From Microbacterium sp. USTB-Y (GTDB lineage Bacteria > Actinomycetota > Actinomycetes > Actinomycetales > Microbacteriaceae): DNA of 64,000 nucleotides. Below are positions 1 to 6,769 of this stretch, one piece after another. The stretch lies in NCBI RefSeq assembly GCF_023703415.1, contig NZ_JAGMTU010000002.1:62001-126000 (forward strand), in the 5' to 3' direction. Under the pieces are notes generated by a model, which worked only from the letters and a program-made list of their open reading frames with translations, had not been told where the DNA came from and made no database searches. Both the position numbers and the translations under genes were made by a program. Each line of letters starts with the position of its first letter. The first letter of the stretch is position 1.

Positions 1-349
1 CGATCGGTTCGACGCCTGCTGCGGGCCCCTCCTCGCGGGCCGCGCCGCGCCGACCGCCGAGCGTCTGATGCGCTCCCGCTACACCGCGTTCGCGATCGGC
101 GACACCGAGTACCTGCGGCTTTCCTGGCATCCCTCCACGCGGCCCACGCGGCTGGACCTCGATGAAGACGTGCGGTGGCTCCGTCTCGACATCATCGCGA
201 GGAGCTCGGGCGGGCCGTTCGACACGGAGGGCGTGGTGGAGTTCGAGGCCATCCACCGCTCGGCGGCCGGCCGCGGCGTCCTGCGCGAGCGCAGCCGGTT
301 CCTCCGCGAGTCCGGCCACTGGTACTACCTCGACGGCGACGTGTCCTGA
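1..349 (+). CDS. YchJ-family (UPF0225) protein, 5' end outside window
   Basis: The reading frame is open from the first bases and already inside a protein. Its first visible residues, RFDACCGPLLAGRAAPTAE, match the second half of the SEC-C-type cysteine motif that starts YchJ proteins, followed by LMRSRYTAFAIGDTEYL, the usual continuation. The C-terminus (RERSRFLRESGHWYYLDGD) is also typical. The remaining cysteines and the start lie upstream of the window. Family members are small soluble proteins with SEC-C zinc-binding motifs; their cellular role is not settled. Identification is firm from the motif order. Confidence 0.85.
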   Translation, partial: DRFDACCGPLLAGRAAPTAERLMRSRYTAFAIGDTEYLRLSWHPSTRPTRLDLDEDVRWLRLDIIARSSGGPFDTEGVVEFEAIHRSAAGRGVLRERSRFLRESGHWYYLDGDVS

Positions 350-384
350 CGGATCCTGCCGCGCAGGCGGATGCTCGTCTGGCG

Positions 385-397
385 TAGGTTTGAGGGC
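385..397 (+). promoter_or_regulatory. Leaderless promoter -10 of zinc-ribbon gene
   Basis: TAGGTT at 385-390 is followed by 7 nt and then GTG at 398. This spacing puts the transcription start at or next to the start codon. Confidence 0.5.
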
Positions 398-1153
398 GTG
401 AAAGCCAACCCCGCGCACCAGATCGTGCTCCTCGACATCGCCGACATCGACCGCCGCATCCTGCAGGCCGACCACGCGCGCACGCACCCGGTCCAGGGGG
501 AGCGGATCAACGAGCTCGCCGCCCAGCGCCAGGGGCAGCTGCGCGAGCTGACCGAGCTCTCCGGTGCGAGGGACGACGTGCAGGCGGAGCTCAAGCGGCT
601 GGAATCCGACGTCGCACTGGCGGCGCAGCGGCGCGATCGCGACGCCGAGCGGCTCGCGGCGACGCAGAACCCCAAGGACGCGGTCGCTCTGGAGCAGGAG
701 ATCGCGAGCCTAGGACGACGGATCAGCGATCTCGAGGACGCGGAGCTCGAGATCATGGGCCGGCTCGAGGACGCCGACGCCGCCGTCGCGGCCCAGCAGG
801 CTCTCATCGACGAGACGGTCGCCGAGGGCACCCGACTGACCGCCGAGGCCAAGGCGCTGATCGCCGCGGCCGTGACCGAGGGGGAGCAGCTCGCCCGGGA
901 TCGGGTCGCGCTCGTCGACTCCGTCTCGCCCTCGCTCATGGCGGAGTACCAGCGGCGGTCCGGTCGGACCGCGGGGGCGGCGCTGCTGCGTCGCGCCACG
1001 TGCGAGGGCTGTCGGATGGTCCTGTCGGGGACGGATCTGAACGTCATCCGTCAGGCTGCCGATGACGACGTGGTGTCCTGCCCCGAGTGCGGCTGCATCC
1101 TGGTGCGCACCGAGGAGTCGGGACTGAGGAGCAGCGCCGCCGCGGCGGACTGA
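398..1153 (+). CDS. Coiled-coil protein with C4-type zinc ribbon
   Basis: About 251 residues. The N-terminal four fifths are heptad-rich and charged (LDIADIDRRILQADHAR, then long E/R/L/A helices), predicting an antiparallel coiled coil. The C-terminus carries CEGC...CPEC, a C4 zinc ribbon of the CT398/zf-RING_7 type. The family is conserved in actinobacteria and suspected to bind nucleic acid or act as a chaperone; its function is not established. I chose GTG at 398 over the ATG at 371 because a TAGGTT -10 hexamer overlaps the extra codons and the protein from 398 (VKANPAHQIVLLD) aligns with the family start. Confidence 0.8.
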   Translation: MKANPAHQIVLLDIADIDRRILQADHARTHPVQGERINELAAQRQGQLRELTELSGARDDVQAELKRLESDVALAAQRRDRDAERLAATQNPKDAVALEQEIASLGRRISDLEDAELEIMGRLEDADAAVAAQQALIDETVAEGTRLTAEAKALIAAAVTEGEQLARDRVALVDSVSPSLMAEYQRRSGRTAGAALLRRATCEGCRMVLSGTDLNVIRQAADDDVVSCPECGCILVRTEESGLRSSAAAAD

Positions 1154-1181
1154 CCTCGTCCGCGCGGCGTCGCCGTGCTCG

Positions 1182-2021
1182 TCAGAACTCTTCGTGGGTG
1201 GCGGGATCGGCGCCCCAGAGTCGCCCGTCGGATTCGCCCAGCGCGGTGATGGCGTCGACGTCGTCCCGGCTCAGACGCACCTGCGCCGCGGCGAGGTTCT
1301 GCGCCTGATGCTCGGCTGAGGCCGCCTTCGGGATCGCGACCACGCCGCGCGCGGCGTGCCAGGCGAGCACGGTCTGCGCCGGCGTGATCCCGCGTGCGGC
1401 GGCGATCGTCGTGATGACCGGATCCTCGAGCACCTCGCCGGCCCGCCCGAGCGGACTCCAGGCCTCGGTGATGATCCCGCGGGCGCGGTGGTAGGCGAGC
1501 GCCTCCTCCTGCGGGTAGCGGGGATGCAGCTCGATCTGGTTCACGACCGGTCGCACACCCGTCGCGTCCTCGATGCGCTCGAGGTGCTCCGGAAGGAAGT
1601 TCGAGACGCCGATCTGGTGGACGAGTCCTCGCTCGCGCGCCTCGATCAGCGCCTGCCATGCCTCGACGTACGAGTCCTGGCGCGGCAGCGGCCAGTGGAT
1701 GAGGAACAGGTCGATCGCCTCGGCTCCCAGGCGGAAGCGGCTCTCCTCGATCGCGTCGAGCGCCTTCTCCCGCCGGTGGTGGCGGCCGGCCAGCTTCGAG
1801 GTGACGATGAGCTCGGCGCGATCGACGGCGGCGCCGGAGATGCCCCAGCCCACCGCGCCCTCGTTCTCGTAGTTGAACGCGGAGTCGATCAGCCGGTAGC
1901 CGCTCTCGATTCCGCTGCGGACGGCGTCCGCGCCCGCCTCGCCGCGGAATCCGTAGGTGCCGAGGCCCTGGACGGGCAGGGTGAAGCCGTTGTGGGCTAT
2001 GAAGGGGGATGCGTCGGACAT
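1182..2021 (-). CDS. Aldo/keto reductase
   Basis: 279 residues, the usual length for an AKR barrel. It begins with LPVQGLGTYGF, then GYRLIDSAFNYENEGAVG, where the tyrosine is the expected proton donor, then IVTSKL (the catalytic lysine) and DLFLIHWPLP (the histidine). The later IGVSNF motif is also present. This set matches the AKR Asp-Tyr-Lys-His tetrad of 2,5-diketo-gluconate-reductase-like enzymes, NADPH-dependent cytosolic reductases. ATG at 2021 is preceded by GGAGAGG, supporting it over an upstream in-frame start at 2135. The substrate cannot be told from sequence. The gene converges with the zinc-ribbon gene across 28 bp. Confidence 0.9.
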   Translation of the reverse strand: MSDASPFIAHNGFTLPVQGLGTYGFRGEAGADAVRSGIESGYRLIDSAFNYENEGAVGWGISGAAVDRAELIVTSKLAGRHHRREKALDAIEESRFRLGAEAIDLFLIHWPLPRQDSYVEAWQALIEARERGLVHQIGVSNFLPEHLERIEDATGVRPVVNQIELHPRYPQEEALAYHRARGIITEAWSPLGRAGEVLEDPVITTIAAARGITPAQTVLAWHAARGVVAIPKAASAEHQAQNLAAAQVRLSRDDVDAITALGESDGRLWGADPATHEEF

Positions 2022-2151
2022 GGGGTCTCCTCTCCGGTGCTTCCACGCTAACGGTGCTCGAGGTCCTCCGTGCGGGACGCGATACACGCCGACATACCCG
2101 GTCGTCACCGGTTCGTCAGGGAGTCTGTCGCGCACCGCGCCGGAGACGGCG

Positions 2152-2164
2152 TAGATTCGAAGAC
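2152..2164 (+). promoter_or_regulatory. Leaderless promoter -10 of PolA-like gene
   Basis: TAGATT at 2152-2157 lies 7 nt before ATG 2165 and no Shine-Dalgarno sequence is seen. Confidence 0.55.
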
Positions 2165-3892
2165 ATGATCGAATCGGCCGTTCCGCACGAGGTCGTGCTG
2201 GGACGCTCGGATCGGCCCGAGCACTGGTGCCTCGTGTCGTTCGGTGCGGACGGGGCGGAGCAGGGGATGCGGGAGCTTCCCGGGGCCGGCCTGCACGCCG
2301 CGATCGCGGCGATCGAGGAGACGGCGCACCCGCGCTGGGTGGTGCGGAGCCTGCGCGACGTCTATCCGCCGCTGCTCGCCGCGGGGATCCGGATCCGTCG
2401 CGCGCACGACCTGCTGCTCTGCCACGCGATCCTGCGCGACACCGCGAGCCTCGCGGAAGCGGTGCCGCCGTCCCCGCGCTGGATCCGCGTGGATCCGCTC
2501 GCGGGGTCGGCGGCGGCGCCCGCGCTGTTCGACCTGCACGACGTCGCAGTGTCGCCGGCCGATCAGGTGCCCGAGATCGACGAGCTCCGCGCCGAGTTCG
2601 CCCGGCAGAGGTCGGCCCTGCGCCGGGCTCCGGACGGGCGGCTGGCGCTGCTCTGCGCGGCGGAGTCGACCGGCGCGCTGATCGCCGAGGAGATGACAGC
2701 GGCCGGGGTGCCGTGGAGCACGAACGTGCACGAGCGGCTCCTCACGGAGGCTCTCGGCCCTCGTCCCGTCCCCGGGGCGCGCCCGGCGCGGATGGCCGAA
2801 CTCGCCGCCGAGATCGCGCGCACGCTGGAAGACCCCTCGGTCAACCCGGACAGTCCGCCGCGGCTGCTGAAGTCCCTGCGTCGTGCCGGCATCCTCGTCG
2901 ACTCCACCTCCCGCTGGGAGCTGGGGGAGATCGAGCACCCGGTCGTGGAGCCGCTCCTCGCCTACAAGAAGCTCGCGCGGCTGTTCACCGCGAACGGCTG
3001 GCACTGGCTGGGCGAGTGGGTGCGCGATGAGCGCTTCCGCCCGATCTATCTGACCGGCGGCGTCGTCACGGGCCGCTGGGCCTCCAGCGGCGGGGGTGCG
3101 CTGCAGATCCCGCGGAGCCTGCGCCCGGCGGTGCGCGCCGATGAGGGATGGGTGCTGGTGAGCGCCGACGTCGCCCAGCTGGAGCCGCGTGTGCTCGCGG
3201 CGATGTCCAAGGACGGCGCGATGGCGGCCGCGGCGCGGGGCGCAGATCTGTACGAGGGCGTCGTGCGCTCCGGAGCCGTGCAGACGCGGCAGGACGCCAA
3301 GTACGCGGTGCTGGGCGCGATGTACGGCGCGACGACCGGGCCCAGCGGCCAGCTCGGGCCCCGGCTGCGCAGCGTCTTCCCACGCGCGATGGCGCTCGTC
3401 GACGGCGCGGCGAAGACCGGCGAGGACGGCGGGGTGGTCTCGACCCTGCTGGGGCGCAGCTCGCCGCGACCGGATGCGGCCTGGACCGCTGCACAGTCGC
3501 GTGCGAGCGATCCCGACGCCGATGGCGCCGACGAGCGGGTGGCACGCAGCAGGGCGAGGGATCGCGGCCGGTTCACGCGTAATTTCGTCGTGCAGGGAAC
3601 CGCGGCCGAGTGGTCGCTGCTGTGGCTCGCCGAGATCCGGCATCGGCTGAGCGCGCTGCCCGAGGCCGCCCGGCCCGCCGCGGGGTCGGGCCCGGTGTTC
3701 GGTCGTCGCCCGCATCTCGCCTTCTTCCTGCACGACGAGGTGATCGTGCATGCGCCGGCGGAGCTCGCCGACGAGGCCGCACAGGCGGTGCGGGACTCCG
3801 CCGATGCCGCGACCCGCCGCCTCTTCCCGGGATTCGACATCGACATCCCGCTCGATCTGCGCATCGCCGAGGATGCGGGGAAGTCCTCGTAG
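2165..3892 (+). CDS. Bifunctional 3'-5' exonuclease/DNA polymerase, PolA-like
   Basis: 575 residues, shorter than full PolA because there is no 5' nuclease domain. The C-terminal half carries family A polymerase motifs: A (SADVAQLEPRVLA, near residue 332), B (RQDAKYAVLGAMYGATTG, near 377) and C (FFLHDEVIVHA, near 522). The N-terminal half corresponds to a diverged 3'-5' exonuclease fold. Such proteins occur beside full-length polA in many actinobacteria; their repair role is poorly known. ATG 2165 is chosen for the leaderless promoter; an open extension to 2009 has no family match. rnpB follows at once on the same strand. Confidence 0.85.
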   Translation: MIESAVPHEVVLGRSDRPEHWCLVSFGADGAEQGMRELPGAGLHAAIAAIEETAHPRWVVRSLRDVYPPLLAAGIRIRRAHDLLLCHAILRDTASLAEAVPPSPRWIRVDPLAGSAAAPALFDLHDVAVSPADQVPEIDELRAEFARQRSALRRAPDGRLALLCAAESTGALIAEEMTAAGVPWSTNVHERLLTEALGPRPVPGARPARMAELAAEIARTLEDPSVNPDSPPRLLKSLRRAGILVDSTSRWELGEIEHPVVEPLLAYKKLARLFTANGWHWLGEWVRDERFRPIYLTGGVVTGRWASSGGGALQIPRSLRPAVRADEGWVLVSADVAQLEPRVLAAMSKDGAMAAAARGADLYEGVVRSGAVQTRQDAKYAVLGAMYGATTGPSGQLGPRLRSVFPRAMALVDGAAKTGEDGGVVSTLLGRSSPRPDAAWTAAQSRASDPDADGADERVARSRARDRGRFTRNFVVQGTAAEWSLLWLAEIRHRLSALPEAARPAAGSGPVFGRRPHLAFFLHDEVIVHAPAELADEAAQAVRDSADAATRRLFPGFDIDIPLDLRIAEDAGKSS

Positions 3893-3898
3893 ACTGGT

Positions 3899-4278
3899 CG
3901 GGAACGGGTCGGCCGGACGGTCGCGTGGCGGGAGACCGCACCGAGGAACGTCCGGGCTCCACAGGGCAGGGCGGTGGGCAACACCCACCCGGAGCAATCC
4001 GCGAGACAGTGCCACAGAGAGAAGACCGCCCCCGCCGTCAGGCGCGGGGTAAGGGTGAAAGGGTGGTGTAAGAGACCACCGGGGGCCGTGGCGACACGGC
4101 CCGCCAGGTAAACCTCGCCCGGAGCAAGGCCAGACAGGGGATGATGACGCGGCTCGCCGAGTCCCCGGGTAGGCCGCTGGAGCGGCGCGGCAACGCGTCG
4201 CCGAGAGAGATGACCGTCGAAGGGACACCCCGAGAGGGGCCCCGGAACAGAACCCGGCGTACAGGCCGGCCCGTTCCC
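3899..4278 (+). ncRNA. rnpB: RNase P RNA (bacterial class A)
   Basis: The catalytic RNA of RNase P, which matures the 5' ends of tRNAs. The 5' segment GGGAACGGGTCGGCC pairs with GGCCGGCCCGTTCCC at the 3' end, forming P1. Conserved core pieces appear in order: GAGGAACGTCCGGGCTC (the 5' half of P4), a GACAGTGCCACAGAGA block, GGTGAAAGGGTGGTGTAAGAG, and a 3' ACAGAACCCGGCGTAC. The length of about 380 nt and order fit the type A form of actinobacteria. It starts just after the PolA-like stop codon, so it may share that transcript or have a promoter inside it. A strong terminator follows. End points are estimated from P1 pairing. Confidence 0.95.
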
Positions 4279-4287
4279 CGCACGGAG

Positions 4288-4324
4288 AAGGCCCGGATCC
4301 GCAGCAGATGCGGATCCGGGCCTT
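4288..4324. terminator. Bidirectional hairpin between rnpB and ppgK
   Basis: A perfect 16-bp stem (4288-4303 with 4309-4324) around a GCAGA loop lies between the end of rnpB and the ppgK stop codon on the other strand. It can close both transcripts. Confidence 0.85.
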
Positions 4325-4358
4325 CTGGCGTCTTGCGGATGGTCCGGGGCGCGCGGTA

Positions 4359-5102
4359 TCAGTCCGCGGCGAGCGATGCGGCGCCGATGATGCCCGAGGA
4401 GTTGCGGTGCACCGCGGCCACGATCGGGGTCTTCAGATCCAGCAGCGGCAGGAACTTCTCGGGGTGCTTGGAGACGCCGCCGCCGACGACGAACAGGTCG
4501 GGGCTGAACAGGAACTCGACGTGCGAGAAGAAGTCCTGCAGGCGCGCCGACCACTCGGCCCAGTCCAGCTGATCGCGCTCCATGGCCGAGTACGCCGCCC
4601 ACTTCTCGATCGACTCGCCGCGGAAGTCGAGGTGGCCGAGCTCGGTGTTGGGAACCAGCACGCCGTTGTAGAGGAACGCGGATCCGATGCCGGTGCCGAG
4701 CGTGGCGAGGATCGTGAGGCCCCGGGCGTCGCGGGCCGCGCCGTGGCGGCTCTCGGCGACACCGGCGGCATCGGCGTCGTTCACGAAGGTGATCTGCCGG
4801 CCGAGGCCGTCCTCGAAGAACCGCTCCGCCTCGAAGTCGATCCAGTCCTTGGCGATGTTGGCCGCGGACAGGGTGCGGCCGTGCTTCACGATCGCGGGGA
4901 AGGCGACGCCCAGGGGGAGCCGGGAGTCCTGCACGCCGAGGGTCGAGAGCACCTGCTTGACCGTCTCGAGCACGTCCGCGGGCTTCGCGCCCTTCGGGGT
5001 CGGGATCCGGATCCGGTCGGATTCCAGGGTGCCGTGCTCGAGGTCGACGACACCCGCCTTGATGCCGGTCCCGCCGATGTCCACGCCGATCGCTTTTGCC
5101 AT
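4359..5102 (-). CDS. ppgK: Polyphosphate glucokinase
   Basis: 247 residues, a normal length for the family. It phosphorylates glucose with polyphosphate (and often ATP) as donor, feeding glycolysis in actinobacteria. The N-terminus has the ROK/ASKHA phosphate loop GVDIGGTGIKAG. Later come the adenosine/phosphate segment LATLGTGIGSA and FLYNGVLVPNTELGH, where PPGK differs from ordinary ROK kinases. ATG 5102 follows a TAGGCT hexamer by 7 nt, so the mRNA is probably leaderless. The gene is divergent from the glnA2 operon. Confidence 0.93.
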   Translation of the reverse strand: MAKAIGVDIGGTGIKAGVVDLEHGTLESDRIRIPTPKGAKPADVLETVKQVLSTLGVQDSRLPLGVAFPAIVKHGRTLSAANIAKDWIDFEAERFFEDGLGRQITFVNDADAAGVAESRHGAARDARGLTILATLGTGIGSAFLYNGVLVPNTELGHLDFRGESIEKWAAYSAMERDQLDWAEWSARLQDFFSHVEFLFSPDLFVVGGGVSKHPEKFLPLLDLKTPIVAAVHRNSSGIIGAASLAAD

Positions 5103-5115
5103 GCGCAACAGCCTA
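5103..5115 (-). promoter_or_regulatory. Leaderless promoter -10 of ppgK
   Basis: On the minus strand TAGGCT (5115-5110) is followed by 7 nt and the ATG of ppgK. Confidence 0.5.
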
Positions 5116-5168
5116 GCGAGACGCGGGAGCCCCAGTAGGATCGTGACAAGCACACAGGAGGAGCAGCG

Positions 5169-5414
5169 ATGAGCGACGCGCACCGCGACGACAAGTACGA
5201 CGGCGAAGACTTCGGCGACGAGAAGTACTGGTTCAACAGCAAGACCGGGCAGGTCGAGCACGGCATGCTGTCCTCCTCCCTCGACCGCATCGGGCCCTTC
5301 GACACCGCCGAGGAGGCGGCTCGCGCCCCGCAGGTGCTCAAGGAGCGCTCGCGGCTCTGGGCCGACGAGGACACGGCGGAGGACGACTGGGGCGGGGCGG
5401 ACGGCGCTCGATGA
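5169..5414 (+). CDS. Small conserved SPOR-annotated protein upstream of glnA2
   Basis: 81 residues, acidic and hydrophilic. The core KYWFNSKTGQVEHGMLSSSLDRIGPFDTAEEAARA is the conserved part of a small actinobacterial family, often labelled SPOR-like, whose members carry a WFN-KTG-VE-G...GPF.T..EA signature. No signal peptide or membrane segment is visible. AGGAGG ends 7 nt before ATG 5169, and a TAGGAT hexamer at 5135-5140 could serve as -10. The stop codon overlaps the start of glnA2 (ATGA), so the two are translationally coupled. Function unknown. Confidence 0.75.
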   Translation: MSDAHRDDKYDGEDFGDEKYWFNSKTGQVEHGMLSSSLDRIGPFDTAEEAARAPQVLKERSRLWADEDTAEDDWGGADGAR

Positions 5415-6757
5415 GCGGGATGGACAAGCAGCGGGACTTCGTGCTGCGCACCATCGAGGAGCGGGGCGTCAAGTTCATCCGCCTCTGGTTCACCGACGTG
5501 ATCGGCACGCTGAAGTCGGTGGCGATCGCTCCCGCCGAGGTGGAGGGCGCCTTCGCGGAAGGCATCGGTTTCGACGGCTCGGCGATCGAGGGTCTCACGC
5601 GGACCTTCGAGTCGGATCTGCTCGCGCAGCCGGACCCGACGACGTTCCAGATCCTCCCGTGGCGCGGGGAGATCGATCCGACGGCCCGGATGTTCTGCGA
5701 TCTGACGACGCCGGACGGGCGTCCGGCGGTCGCCGACCCGCGGCACGTCCTCAAGCGCACCCTCGCCAAGGCGGCCGATGCGGGCTTCACGTTCTACACG
5801 CATCCGGAGATCGAGTTCTATCTGCTGAAGTCGTCGCAGTTCGGGCCCGAGGGCCCGGTGCCGGTCGACTCGGCGGGCTACTTCGACAACGTCCCGGGCG
5901 GCACGGCGCACGACTTCCGCCGCCGCTCCGTGCGGATGCTCGAAGACCTCGGGATCTCGGTCGAGTACAGCCACCACGAGGGCGGTCCCGGGCAGAACGA
6001 GATCGACCTGCGTTACGCGGACGCGCTCACCACGGCGGACAACATCATGACGTTCCGCACCGTGGTGAAGGAGGTGGCCATCGAGCAGGGCGTCTACGCG
6101 ACGTTCATGCCGAAGCCGCTGAGCAACCACCCGGGCAGCGGCATGCACACGCACATGTCGCTGTTCGAAGGCGACCTGAACGCGTTCTACGAGGAGGGCG
6201 CCAAGTATCAGCTCTCCCGCACCGGACGCCAGTTCATCGCAGGCCTGCTCCGGCACGCGAACGAGATCGCGGCCGTGACGAACCAGTTCGTCAACTCGTA
6301 CAAGCGGCTCTGGGGCGGCGATGAAGCCCCGAGCTTCGTCACCTGGGGGCATGCGAACCGGTCCGCGCTCATCCGGGTGCCGATGTACAAGCCGAACAAG
6401 GGGCAGTCCACGCGGATCGAGTACCGCGCCCTCGACTCGGCGGCCAACCCCTATCTCGCGTACGCGCTCATGCTGGCCGCGGGACTCAAGGGCATCGAGG
6501 AGGGGTACGAGCTGCCGCCGGAGGCGGAGGACAACGTGTGGTCGCTGAGCGACACGGAGCGCCGTGCCCTGGGCTACGCGTCGCTGCCCGCGAGCCTGGA
6601 CCACGCGCTCGAGCTGATGGAGGACTCGGAGCTCGTCGCGGAGACCCTCGGCGAGCAGGTGTTCACCTATGTCCTGCTGAACAAGCGCAAGGAGTGGGAG
6701 GCGTACCGCGGTCAGGTCACGCCGTTCGAGCTCAAGAGCAACCTCGAGCTGCTCTGA
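5411..6757 (+). CDS. glnA2: Type I glutamine synthetase paralogue GlnA2
   Basis: 448 residues. GS-fold signatures are present: GFDGSAIEG, FYTHPEIEFYLL (metal ligands), GSGMHTHMSLF (ammonia/ATP site) and ANRSALIRVP. Against the GlnA in this window the adenylylation-loop region reads EEGYELPPEAEDN instead of [13 protein letters not shown], so a tyrosine is present but in a different context. Length and the adjacent glnE match the glnA2-glnE pair of Mycobacterium tuberculosis. Some actinobacterial GlnA2-type proteins join glutamate to polyamines rather than ammonia, so classical GS activity should not be assumed. The start overlaps the preceding stop; glnE follows after 12 bp. Confidence 0.9.
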   Translation: MSGMDKQRDFVLRTIEERGVKFIRLWFTDVIGTLKSVAIAPAEVEGAFAEGIGFDGSAIEGLTRTFESDLLAQPDPTTFQILPWRGEIDPTARMFCDLTTPDGRPAVADPRHVLKRTLAKAADAGFTFYTHPEIEFYLLKSSQFGPEGPVPVDSAGYFDNVPGGTAHDFRRRSVRMLEDLGISVEYSHHEGGPGQNEIDLRYADALTTADNIMTFRTVVKEVAIEQGVYATFMPKPLSNHPGSGMHTHMSLFEGDLNAFYEEGAKYQLSRTGRQFIAGLLRHANEIAAVTNQFVNSYKRLWGGDEAPSFVTWGHANRSALIRVPMYKPNKGQSTRIEYRALDSAANPYLAYALMLAAGLKGIEEGYELPPEAEDNVWSLSDTERRALGYASLPASLDHALELMEDSELVAETLGEQVFTYVLLNKRKEWEAYRGQVTPFELKSNLELL

Positions 6758-6769
6758 TCGGGCCGCGTC

